Source of the DNA: Epiperipatus broadwayi
Lineage: Eukaryota; Onychophora; Udeonychophora; Euonychophora; Peripatidae
DNA length: 64,000 nucleotides
Assembly: GCA_028023455.1 (NCBI GenBank)
Contig: JAQFVV010006216.1
Span: 3,240,877 to 3,304,876, forward strand
Reading direction: 5' to 3'
Part shown: one piece after another, positions 22,290 through 32,140 of the stretch
Layout of the letters: each line of letters opens with the position of its first letter
Position numbering within the stretch: position 1 is the stretch's first letter
The notes under the pieces: model-generated
The model's input: the letters and a program-made list of their open reading frames with translations, nothing else
What the model was told of the DNA's origin: nothing
Databases searched by the model: none
Position numbers and translations under genes: made by a program

Positions 22290-22915
22290 CTATAGAAAAA
22301 TTAAATTGAATATGTTTCTACTTCAAATATGCACAGGGATTAAATATGCCTTTATAATACACAGATTAAAAAATGCTTCTATATAAAAAGTAAATTGAAT
22401 GTGTTTCTCCTTCAAATATACACTTGTATCAAAGATGAATTAAGCAAATGAATGACTCAAATCTACAAACGTGAATTAGATAATTAATATTTTGAATACA
22501 TGAGTGACTTAGGTCTACATCCACACACTTGGATTAAAGAGGAATTAAATAAATGAATGACTTAAATCTACAAATGTGAATTAGATAATTATATGTTGAA
22601 ATAAGTGAATGACATAAATCTACATCCATATGCCTGGATTAAAGATGAGTTAAATGAATGAATGACTTAAATCTACAAATCTGAATTAGAGGATTAATAT
22701 TTTAATATAAGTGAATGACATGACCCTACATCCATATGCCTGGATGAAAGATGGATTAAGTAAATGAATGACTTAAATCTACAAACCTGAATTTCATAAT
22801 TAATATTTTGAATAAATGAATGATTTGAACCTACATCCAGATACCTGGATCAAAAATGCACTAAATAAAGGAATGACCGAGACCTACATCCATATACCAA
22901 AATCAAGGATGAATA
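22290..22915 (+). repeat. Minisatellite with about 106-bp period
   Basis: AATGAATGACTYAAATCTAC starts at about 22446, 22552, 22658 and 22763, giving a period of 105-106 bp. Each unit also carries CTACATCCA and a CCTGGATNAAA block. Earlier, more diverged units (TGTTTCTMCTTCAAATATRC) lie at about 22310 and 22410. Later units decay towards 22915. There is no coding potential. Confidence 0.8.
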
Positions 22916-23378
22916 TTTTGTGCAAAACTTATAGTTGAAAAATTTATTGCACCAATCATTGATGGTTAGTAAAAGTATTATTACGGGTAAATCAAACTGG
23001 CCTAGGAATATATGCGCTATAGGAAAATGTCAATCCAAAGATGAACTGTCAATAACTTTTGTTGTTAAATAAATAAATCATTGTTATCCAAAACTAATCT
23101 ATTTAGCCAGGTTCATTTCACATTTACTCATCATTTATTGCATTTATTCACAAGAATCTCATGCCTCCTGAGCTATGTTCGGCAACCAGATCTGAATAAG
23201 TAAGTAAGGTTGTGGTGAGCTGGAACTCTAGTGGCGCTGTTTGGGAAACCAGACAAACAAATTTTCTAGATGTTTCCAGTCTCTTTAATGCTACATCCTC
23301 TGATGAGCAGGAAATACTGTTGTAGGGTGGTAAGGTAAACATTGGGTAATGCCAATCTTTGTTTCCATCCTGCAATAT
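22916..23378. other. Spacer of uncertain nature
   Basis: Less A+T-rich than its surroundings. A 78-residue - strand open frame (23148-23384) ends HSSGGMRFL, and its antisense has AACATAGCTCAGGAGGC, which resembles a tRNA A box. I do not recognise a protein or a full SINE here. Confidence 0.4.
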
Positions 23379-25195
23379 GCTCATTAGGAAATGGTTACAA
23401 CCGATTATATAGGTTGGTAGGTGATCCGGTTACAATATATTTAAAACTATTTTATTTAATAATATAATGATGACCATTACACAGTCCCTGTTTATAATGC
23501 CAGGCTAGATCAAGGAGAGCACAAGTTACACTTGATAAATGAGAGTAGACCACACAATCTTACATTTGAAAACAATAACAGATTATATAATAATAGTTTG
23601 ATTATAAAAGGTAGTTATTATTTAATGTACATTTAATGTATATGACTGAAACACACAGGTCTATTATGTACCTGTGTCTATATATGTAATATATAAGGTA
23701 TATGAGCACAGACTTTCACATGACCCACCACTCTCCACACTATCATAACACTGACACACTTGAACACATATATGTTGAAAAGATAAACTAGCAATCATCA
23801 GTTGGTCCAGATTACCATCTCCACACATATATACTATAAGTGCTCAGATATATATTAAGATAGACAAACCTCATACTTTAATGGACAGGCTTCAATCCAC
23901 TCCACACTCCAACTCTTCAACCTTCTATCCAATTGAAAATCTGATGATGGAATGTTCAAAGGCCACCCTGAGGCCGAGATTCTTGTCACACCCATGTTGA
24001 CCTAAGGTCAATCTGACCCCTCATGTACAGGACATTATCCATTAAATACATATACAAGGGATGGGCAGACATCTCTATTATGTAATAACTGAAACACACA
24101 GGCTTATTATATACCTGTGTCTATGTATATGATAAGTCTGAACTATTATAATATATTCTATATGGAATAGATATCAACGCTATCTTTATATAACAATAAC
24201 TACAATAGTGGCCTTTTGATCCTACTAGAATTCAATAAAACATCTTTACCTAAAAATAACTATGAGGGTGGCCTTTTAAGTCCTAATCCTAATTCATTAT
24301 AACTACAACTTATATAGGGATGGTTTGATTTAAGACCAATCTTTAATCTATCAAAACTAGGTAGGAAGGTATTCTCTCATATGGATGCGAATATATGTAA
24401 ACTATTTAAGTAACACATATATAATATAAATTCATCGACATAAAATATAATTCTTAGTTATCAAATATAGGATTAATTACAAACCAATGGATGATTGATA
24501 TAATTACATCATTAAAATTATTTAAGACTTGGACAATTATGCACAACCATTGCATTTTACATTTTATCATTTTTCTTGATTCTTTCCTTTTAAAATAATA
24601 ATTTGTACAAAGTAATATGTATTTACATATATTAAAGAAAGTTATTACATTATTATTAACTTCAGTAACATGTATAATAACAGAGCAATTTTTTTTTTAA
24701 AACAATATTCAGATTACAAACATTAAATATAAACTCAAAATAATTAGGATAAAGTTCAAACTTTTAATATCAAACTTTTAAAACAAAATATCTCATTTAC
24801 TTTTTTTTTCTGATAAATATTAAACAGTTCATATATGATTATAATATGCTTTCACAAGTTCCATCTCTACTATCTGAAATGAGTGTTGTTCTGCAATTTC
24901 TCCAGAGTTATTTGAAATAATATCCAGTATTCCAGGTTAGGTATATAGCTAGCTGCTGGTGTTTTTTCTTTTATTTCTATTCACTAAACATAGTGAAGGT
25001 TTGGTAGGTCTAAGTGAAGAAACAATCCAATCTGATTGAATAAGAAAATTGATTTATATAAATTTAAGTTCTTTTTTGAACAACTTGTTTCTATTCTTTT
25101 TTTTTAAAAACAAATTTGCATATCATTTTGATTGCTTAGAAACAAACAAAAAAGTGTTTTTTTTTTTAATTGAAATGAATCGTAGATTGTTCATT
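23379..25195 (-). repeat. 3' LTR of the - strand LTR element, with insertion
   Basis: Matches 27188-28580 over most of its length, for example GATGACCATTACACA at 23469 and 27263, and ATTTAAGACTTGGACAATT at 24520 and 27773. Relative to the sister LTR it contains a 478-bp insertion (23646-24123) and a short GGTTACA-bounded insertion near 23396-23437. Confidence 0.6.
23646..24123. mobile_element. 478-bp insertion with terminal palindromes and 9-bp TSD
   Basis: Perfect TGTATATGA repeats at 23637-23645 and 24124-24132 flank it, and the sister LTR (near 27395) has the uninterrupted site. Both ends carry the same 35-bp unit (23646-23680 and 24089-24123, three mismatches). Each unit is itself a palindrome built on ACACAGG ... 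CCTGTGT. The interior is non-coding and includes TTGACCTAAGGTCAA, a perfect inverted repeat of AGGTCAA (23997-24011). A 9-bp duplication is typical of Mutator-like elements, but the ends are not typical MULE ends. Confidence 0.75.
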
Positions 25196-26119
25196 TTAAT
25201 TTCTCAAACTTGAAAGAAAAAAATTATTGTACTTTTTTTGAAGTTCATGTCCATTGGGCATTTTATAAGCTCTATATCCAATTATTGATTGATAAAGTAA
25301 AATCATTCAGCCATAGTCAAATACTGAAGTCTATCTTTTTTTTTTTTTGTTTTTTTTTTTTGTGGCAACTCTGGAGAAGAAGCAATTGATGTGAGAGAAA
25401 ATTGTGTTTTCTTTTTACCCAGTTGTAAATAAAGTTGACATTCAATGGAATTCTTCTTCACAACTCTATTTAAATACAATATATATGTATAACTAAATAT
25501 ATTAAAAGATTGTGTATTCATAGATAGAATATTTAATTTATGCTATTGGATATCAGTAATTCCATTTTTTTTGGGGGGATATGCTAAACTCTGCTCTGTT
25601 TTCATTTTCATTTGTTTAAACAACTGCAGGATTATAATACATTGGATATAGTACATCACATTCTTTTGATCCATTTGACTTTTGTTGTAGGCATTTGGGT
25701 TCATGTTCATGTATTTGGATTCTTTAAATAGTTTCTTGTTTGCTTTCAATTTCTTTTAATACTTTTAGTTAATTATCATGTGCTTGTTTTAGCTCAACAA
25801 TCTTATCTTCTGCTATTTGTTTTTTTATTTGAATCTATTTTTGTTCTATTTCCACTTCTGATTCAATCAAAGTTCATCATGTATTTTTGGTTCATTCCCT
25901 GGTTTTAAAAGCAATTGAGCTTGTTCATAGTCCATGATTTGATCCATTCTTTCTTGTTGAAGTTTTACTTCATCATCTCATCGTCTAATTGCTTTAAATT
26001 ATCTACTTTTTGTTCTGGTTTAAATGGTTTGCATAAATTATCCATGAGTTTTTGATTATTTTCCATAATTTTGTTTTATTTGCACCATTAATTTTAATTC
26101 CATTTGTTTTTGGTTGTGT

Positions 26120-26330
26120 TCCAACCTTGATATTTCATCTGCTTTTGATTATCTTCCATAATTCAATTCATTTGCTCCATTTGCTTTTGATTATTTTTTA
26201 CTGTTCAGTCTATTTTCTCAATCTGTTTTTGATTATTTTCCACTGTTCGACTTATTTGCTTCATCTGTTTTTGATTATTTTCCATAGTTTGGCTTATTTG
26301 TTCTACCTGTTTTTGATTATCGTTTTGATT
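26120..26330 (-). repeat. 42-bp coding minisatellite (14-residue coiled-coil repeat)
   Basis: Five degenerate units of 42 bp encode, on the - strand, ENQNDNQKQVEQISQTM, ENNQKQMKQISRTV, ENNQKQIEKID and KNNQKQMEQMN, each followed by a short linker, plus a final broken unit. Fourteen residues equal two heptads, so expansion preserves a coiled coil. The long hydrophobic open frame on the + strand (26052-26357) is only the antisense of this array. Confidence 0.7.
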
Positions 26331-26643
26331 TTCTTCCATCCAGTTTTGTATCTCTAACTGCATCTGTTTTAATAATTGCTTATTATCTGCATCATAACCA
26401 AGTACTCTCTTGCATTTTTATTTGTTTATTAAAGATTTTGTGCTTTATTTGTTTGTATGAATCACTTTCTGGATGGACATTATCCATATCAGAAGTTCCA
26501 AACTATCTTCTTCATACCTTGTTTCAGTAGTGTTTGCTTCCATTATTTCCTGCTCTCCATCACTTCTATTTTCATTCTTCATTTTAGTAATCTTCAAAAT
26601 ATTTAAATGCAATAAACTTATTATGTTCAATATAATTATAGCT

Positions 26644-27071
26644 GGATACACTATTAACAGAGCTTTGTTCCCTGGAACATCTTGGAAACTTGACATGCAT
26701 TTGATGGCTTCTTCTCACTACAACTTGCTTTGTTTATTTTCTTGTTTTACAATACAATTGCAATATCCAGAACAAAAAAAAATTATTGTGTGGTCAACCA
26801 TGGCATTTCATCCAATTCAAGTAAATGAAGATTTACAACAATTGAAAAATGAAGTCCGGATACACTAGTAACAGCGCGTTGTCCCCGGAATATCTTGAAA
26901 ACTTGACATGCATTTGATGGTTTCTTTCCAGCACAACTTCCTTTGTTTATTTTCTTGTTTTACAGTAAAATTACAATATACAGAACAAAGAAAATTATTG
27001 TGTAGTCAACCATGGCATTTCATCCAATTCAGGTAAATGGAAGTTTACAACACCTAAAAAAAACGAAGCCC
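26644..27071 (-). repeat. 214-bp tandem duplication
   Basis: GGATACACTA starts at 26644 and 26858. The two units share GAACTT-free blocks such as AACTTGACATGCATTTGATGG and CAACCATGGCATTTCATCCA, at roughly 85 percent identity. It lies between the primer site and the gag-like frame, so the 5' leader of the element is duplicated. Confidence 0.75.
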
Positions 27072-27176
27072 TTACCCTGGAAAAACCAAAAAGTTACAAA
27101 TCTGGGTATTATAAGGTAATAATCAGACTAACATGCAACAATTTACATTTTTCTCTATTTATTTACTTAAGTTACA

Positions 27177-27185
27177 TGGGCGCCA
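27177..27185 (-). other. Primer binding site of the - strand LTR element
   Basis: The - strand reads TGGCGCCCA two bases after an LTR ending in GTCA. It has the same tRNA-Lys-type core as the site at 1765. Confidence 0.6.
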
Positions 27186-27187
27186 CC

Positions 27188-28580
27188 TGACTTTAATCAT
27201 TAGGAAATAAATCAACACATATGTATATATATTTCAAACAATATTTTATTTTATAATATAATGATGACCATTACACAATCCATATTTGTAGTACCAAGCT
27301 AGATCAAGGACAACACACAATCTTATTCTTAAAGAAATTAGCAAATTATACAACAATAGTTTGATTATAAAATGTAGTTATTAATGTACAATTTATGTAT
27401 ATTGTAAGTCTGACTATTACAATATATTCTAAATAGTATATAACTATTAGAAGTGGCCTTTTGGTCCTATTGTAATTTAATGAAACATCTTTATCTAACA
27501 ATAAATACAAGAGTGGCCATTTAGATTCTAATCCTAATTCAGTATAATTACAACTTATACAGGGATGGCTTGTTCTGAGACCAATCTCTAATTTATAAAA
27601 ACTAAATGGAAATGTATTCGCCCATATGGACATGCATAAACTATTGACTAGTGAACAAGCAATTGCATATATATAATATAAATTCATTACATAAAATCTA
27701 ATGCTTAGTAATCAAATGTAGGGTTAACTGTAAGCGAATAGATGATGGATATAATTACATTAACTACGGATTATTTAAGACTTGGACAATTCATGCATAA
27801 GCATTGCATTTTACATTTTATTATTTCTTCACTTTTTCCTTTTAAAGTAAAAATTTGTATAAAATAATATAAACTTACATATATTAAAGAAAATTGTTAC
27901 AATATTATTCACTTCGATAACATATATAATAGCTAATTTTTTTTTAAACGAACAATTTATATAATATCCAGATTACAAATGTTAAATATAAACTCAAAAT
28001 AGTTAGGATAAAATTTAAATAACTTATAAAACAAAATAGCTGTCATTTATTTCTTCTTTCTGACAAATATTAAACAGTTCATATAGTTCCATCTCTGCTA
28101 CCTGAAATGAGCATTGTTCTGCATTTCACCAGAGTTATTTGAGTAATATCCAGTATTCCAGATTAGATATATAGCTAACTAATGGTATTCCATTCTTTTA
28201 TTTCTATTCATTAAACATGGTTAAAGTTTGATAATTCTGAATGAGGAAAGAATCCAGTTTGATTGAATAAGTAAAGAAAATTGATTTATATAAATTTTAG
28301 TTTCTTTTTGAACAACTCATTTTATTTTATTTTTTTTAAACAAAAATAGGTTGAAGATAAGAGCGGCCACTCTTATCTTTATAAAGTCGAATCTTGCGTT
28401 TAGATTTGTAGAGGTAAGCACTCAAGGCGCATGTACTAAGGTTATATAGCCTTATTTAAGTATTACGTGCTGACATTGCGCTTAATAAGAATTAATATTT
28501 AAAACAAATTTGTAAATCACTTTGATTGCTTAGAAAAAAAATTTTTTTTTTTTTTTATTGGAATGAATATCTGAATCATT
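27188..28580 (-). repeat. 5' LTR of the - strand LTR element, with SINE-like insertion
   Basis: Sister of 23379-25195. It carries a 157-bp insertion (28345-28501) absent from the other LTR and lacks the 478-bp insertion. The upper edge is not sharp; similarity fades at GAATGAAT near 28569, where hAT coding sequence begins. Confidence 0.6.
28345..28501. mobile_element. 157-bp SINE- or MITE-like insertion
   Basis: The insertion is absent from the sister LTR (25112) and flanked by AAACAAA at 28338-28344 and 28502-28508. Near one end AAGATAAGAG and CTCTTATCTT form a perfect 10-base stem around CGGCCA (28354-28379). A second small stem is AAGG-TTATATAG-CCTT. GATTCGACTT on the - strand resembles a weak pol III B box, but no A box is convincing. 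It is clearly less A+T-rich than the host LTR. Confidence 0.6.
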
Positions 28581-28584
28581 TAAT

Positions 28585-28800
28585 GATTTAGCTACCTAGG
28601 TCTTAAATGACCAAGAATATAAAGAGCTTTCATACTTTTTGATATGTGCAACTTTTCAATCTTCTGGTGCCAATTGTGAACATGGTTTTAGTTTAATGAA
28701 AGCTATAAAATCAAAACCTCATAATAGATAACTAACATTTGGAAAATTTAGCATTATATATGTTAGAAAAACAGATAAACCTAGATAAACTGTATAAAAT
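28585..28800 (+). pseudogene. hAT transposase C-terminal dimerisation segment
   Basis: YKELSYFLICATFQSSGANC then EHGFSLMKAIKSKPHNR reproduces the conserved C-terminal hAT block, in which S-N/A-x-C-E-R-x-F-S is followed by K-x-R and an L-rich dimerisation helix. A stop follows HNR, and the helix continues as LTFGKFSIIYV. This is probably the missing end of the transposase whose middle is at 13430-13880. The intervening 14.7 kb consists of later insertions and possible rearrangement (inference). Confidence 0.7.
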
Positions 28801-28923
28801 TTGAATAATCATAAAAAACATATGAAAAATGAAAACTATAATTATTATTATTGAGTTTTGTTATTATTTTTAAGTTATGTTCTACAATATTTCATTATAT
28901 ATAAATGAATTTGGTAATTATAA

Positions 28924-29970
28924 CGTAATCGGGCTTGGCCACTTGATGGCGTTGTTGGCAGTCAAAAACAATACAATGTATGGTTTACGGGGCCGTGTGA
29001 TTTTTAAATCGCTGTGTTTTTTTTGGTTATTAATTTATTGATTGCTATAACCTTTTTTTTTTCATGCCTTTTTAATTTTGTATTTAGTAAACGACAATCT
29101 TTTTTTTATTTTTAAATCGCTGTTTTTGGACAAATTATCATCATTCCTCCTTTTTAGTTATTAATTGATTGATTGCAGAACTTTTTTTGCGATGTCTATT
29201 TAGCACAATGTCTTTCGCTTAATTATTGCTTTCTACATAACAAAACAACTGTGTAGGGTTAGTTTTAGGGTTAGTGTTCTGTTGTTTGTAATGCTAAAAT
29301 AAAAAATATCAAAATTGTAACCGTAGTCGGACAAAAGAAAGAAACTCAAACTTTTTTAAACAACAACAAACACATATAAATGTCTTCTTTACTTATTAAA
29401 CATGTTTATAATATGTGCTTTCTATGAAATTTACAAAAAACACTTGTATATTTTTATTGTACAGCAGAAATACTCGGCTTCTGTTTTCGGCAACTGCAGA
29501 AAAAGTTACGCGATCGCCAGCCATTTTATGAACTACGTGGTATTTCACGTGAAAACGAGATTTCTCACGCGAACTCGGCCGTATTTGTTTTGATGTACCC
29601 TGGGCAAGCTTTTACACATTACACCTTCTCTAAATAAGGGTGTGGCCATTTGGAAAATTACTATAAAGTCAGGTTTCTTAAATTCATTACAAATACAAAG
29701 ATTGTGTAACGTGTATTGTAAAAATTTGACTATCAAACTACACACACATGTATATCAAACTGTACACAAAAGATAAGTGTGTGGATTCACAGTAACTGTC
29801 GCGAAGCAGAAATAGGCCGTATTATTTCTGCATTACGTCATCATCAACAGCCTTCTAATGGCTAAGACAAACATTAGATGTTTTCTATAGCTGTAAGTCA
29901 GGCCTTGTAAACGGCTTTGTTAGGTGTTTTGGCGAGCCAGAATGCCATCAAGTGGCCAAGCCCGATTAGG
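28924..29970. mobile_element. Unclassified TIR DNA transposon, non-autonomous
   Basis: The two ends are inverted copies of TAATCGGGCTTGGCCACTTG, continuing to ATGGC, preceded by CG on the left and CC on the right. TTATAA flanks both sides, a possible 6-bp target duplication. The interior has a tandem duplication around TTTTTAAATCGCTGT (about 28996 and 29111) and a CACGTG palindrome pair near 29536-29553. The short frames in it resemble no transposase. Confidence 0.7.
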
Positions 29971-30979
29971 TTATAAGTACCTTATTAATTTATATATAAA
30001 CATGCAAATAAATTCTAAATTTTGATTTTTTTTTGCTGTATATTGGTCGGTTTAGCTTGCTCATCTGTTGTATTTTAGCTCAGAGACAGTCCACCCTTAG
30101 AGAAAATATTGTTTGTATATGATTTTTATTCCAGAATCATTACTAAAGAGCATTTTCACCTCACTGCTTAATAAGTTTAAAGAATCATTCGTAGAAAGCA
30201 AACTATTCATTGCACTTATCTCAGAATTTATTGACATTAGGGTTTTCATTATTAAGCTTGTGTGATTTGATCATAAGTTTATTATACTACTGATCTGTAC
30301 TAGGTTACCAGCTATGACTCTTTCTAGAAAGCTTCTGGAGTATTGGCAGCCTCTTTTTTACCCTCTTTTTTTTTTTTTTTTATGGGGTTGAAAAACATTT
30401 GGCCCTGGGTTTTCTTTTCATAGGTGCAGGATATGTATCAGAAACCTGGATTACCAAAGCTGTTCCTCTGGTTTTCATTCTCCAATTCTTATTGTAAACT
30501 ACCAAATCTTTTTAAATATGGGAATCAGTCTATCATAATTAAAATTTGTTTTTCTCATTTTGGCAAGTTGTGACTTATATAATCAGCCCGCTCAACAATG
30601 GAAAGGCAGTAAATAAGCAGAATTTGGACACTTACCTGAAAAAGAACTAGTAAGGTTTTTACCTGGGCCTGATTTATATTGTTCCTGAATAAGTTAATGG
30701 CATATTCCATCCTATTTTTTTTTTCGCACTTGAACTGTTAACAACTGACTTTCAATGTCCTTCAAGAATCTAGGATTTCATGAACAAGAATTTTCACCAT
30801 TCTTTTGCAATCCATAAATATGGTTTCTGACTATGCCAACTTTTTCCTCATTTTTGGAAAGAACATTGCCCTTAATCTACTTAAATGCTTCAAAATATTT
30901 TCCCTTATATTCCAATTTTAAATGTTCTGATTTGAAAAATTTGGATATGAAATTAAACTCATTTTTCATTACAACTCTT
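29971..30979. other. No gene firmly recognised
   Basis: On the - strand near 30740-30950 a degenerate frame reads KYFEAFK, then GNVLSKNEEKVGIVRNHIYG. It looks like decayed coding sequence, but I cannot name it. The rest is A+T-rich spacer. Confidence 0.35.
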
Positions 30980-31879
30980 GTAATAAATATTTTTTATTTC
31001 ACCATTATCTTGTAATTAATAATATGCTAATGCATTGAAGGTGAAACTATTTCACATAACAATTTATTTAGGCTGAGTGCTTTCGGAGTTTCGTTAGTCC
31101 ATAATCCTAGCCTTGTAGATTGTCAATGTAATTATATACAAATATATGCAGAAATATTTTTTGTATTATCCATTTTCTGGAAATGGCAAAACAAGTCTTT
31201 TCTATTTACAGAGTTGGTGTCACTGGTAATAAAACAAGTTTCCTTGATCTTTCTCTTAATGTCATTCCTCTCTGTACATAATGTATCAGCTTTGAAAGGC
31301 AAAAAACTTTAGTAAAACTTTATATAAAGAGTTCAAACTTGGATTTAGAACCCCTCCAAACATCAATAGGTTCATCAATAACACTAAAGACAAAAGAAAC
31401 ATTGAAGCAAACCCCAGGTGGTGTATAGAATTGCGTGCCCTCAGATGGGGTGTATTGCTATTTATTATGGTGAGATTTGTGCTACAATTGGCAATAAATT
31501 GGCTCAACACAGATTCACATTCGCACGAGCAATAACGAAAAAAGAAGGCAGTTCCTTGCTTGCTGATGATCAGCAAGAGCTTAACCATAGATTTGAGTTT
31601 TCCAAAGCTGATATATTATATACAGAAAAGAATGACATCAAGAGAAAGATCAAGGAATCTTGTTTTATTACCAGCAACACCCACTCTATAAATAGAAAAG
31701 ACATTTGTTTTGCCATTTCCAGAAAATGGATAATATAGAAAATATTTCTGCATATCTTTTCATATAATTACATTGACTATCTACAAGGCTATGATTATGG
31801 AGTAACGAAACTCTGAAAGCGCTCAGTCTAAATAAATTGTTATGTGGAATAGTTTCCCCTTCAATACATTAGCGTATTA
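30980..31879. mobile_element. Palindromic Penelope-like (PLE) insertion with 15-bp TSD
   Basis: TTCATTACAACTCTT occurs at 30965-30979 and 31880-31894 in the same orientation, bracketing about 900 bp. Inside, 31019-31293 is the inverted copy of 31600-31879 (about 85-90 percent alike), with about 300 bp between. The right half encodes a GIY-YIG endonuclease. The left half holds only the 3' part in inverted orientation. Inverted partial copies and variable target duplications are common for Penelope elements. No reverse transcriptase is present. Confidence 0.65.
31400..31735 (+). pseudogene. Penelope GIY-YIG endonuclease fragment
   Basis: An open frame of about 110 residues begins with VVYRIACPQMGCIAIYYGEI. 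VYRI stands at the GIY position and YYGE at the YIG position, about 13 residues apart. A Cys-x4-Cys pair lies between them, then IGNKLAQHRF, where family members usually have an Arg. This is the layout of the C-terminal endonuclease of Penelope-like elements, which nicks target DNA for reverse transcription. The reverse transcriptase that should precede it is absent, so the fragment is 5'-truncated. The Lys replacing the expected Arg and the missing domain make it non-functional. Confidence 0.6.
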
Positions 31880-31894
31880 TTCATTACAACTCTT

Positions 31895-32140
31895 TTGGGT
31901 CATTCTTTTGATTGAATATGTTAATTGTGGATTTATTTTTTTCCAGCCTTTTTTCCTCATTACTTTTTCATATAAATAATAATAATAAATCATATGCAAC
32001 AGCTTTATAAAAATATATTAATAATAATTACACTAAAACTTGATTTTATGTGTAATTATTATTAATTTACATTTAACCATCAAAACATCACATGATCATC
32101 ATTTCATTTGCTTATGCATGCCGTTAATAAGAGTATATAA
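31895..32140. other. Spacer with small inverted repeat
   Basis: TAATAATAATTACACTAAAAC and the nearby GTGTAATTATTATTA (about 32019-32066) are inverted. Nothing else is seen. Confidence 0.4.

Larger units (their letters stand above)
25196..27187 (-). pseudogene. Internal region with gag-like coiled-coil remnant
   Basis: On the - strand, an acidic N-terminal piece (NENRSDGEQEIMEANTTETR, about 26500-26590) leads into a region near 26350 reading LLKQMQLEIQNWMEEN. Tandem 14-residue units of the ENNQKQMEQIS type follow (about 26120-26330), and then stops. A charged frame (RVVKKNSIECQLYLQLGKKK) is at 25303-25521. Coiled-coil, Gln/Glu-rich proteins at this position fit a retrotransposon Gag. No protease, RT or integrase motif is visible, so the pol part is deleted or the element was non-autonomous. 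Gag identity is an inference from position and composition. Confidence 0.4.
23379..28580 (-). mobile_element. Older LTR retrotransposon on the - strand
   Basis: Two related blocks in the same orientation, 23379-25195 and 27188-28580, about 80 percent alike by eye, flank about 2 kb of internal sequence. On the - strand the upstream block ends in GTCA, followed after GG by TGGCGCCCA (27177-27185), a tRNA-Lys-type primer site. That identifies the blocks as LTRs. The internal part retains only a gag-like coiled-coil region. Both LTRs carry independent insertions (23646-24123 and 28345-28501). LTR outer edges are approximate. Confidence 0.65.

Noticed and set aside
26052-26357. 101-residue hydrophobic repeat frame on the + strand
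   Set aside because: It is the antisense of the coiled-coil minisatellite; the Gln/Glu-rich - strand frame explains the repeat.
29254-29274. TAGGGTTAG repeated twice, telomere-like
   Set aside because: Only two imperfect copies within a TIR element; far too short for an interstitial telomere.
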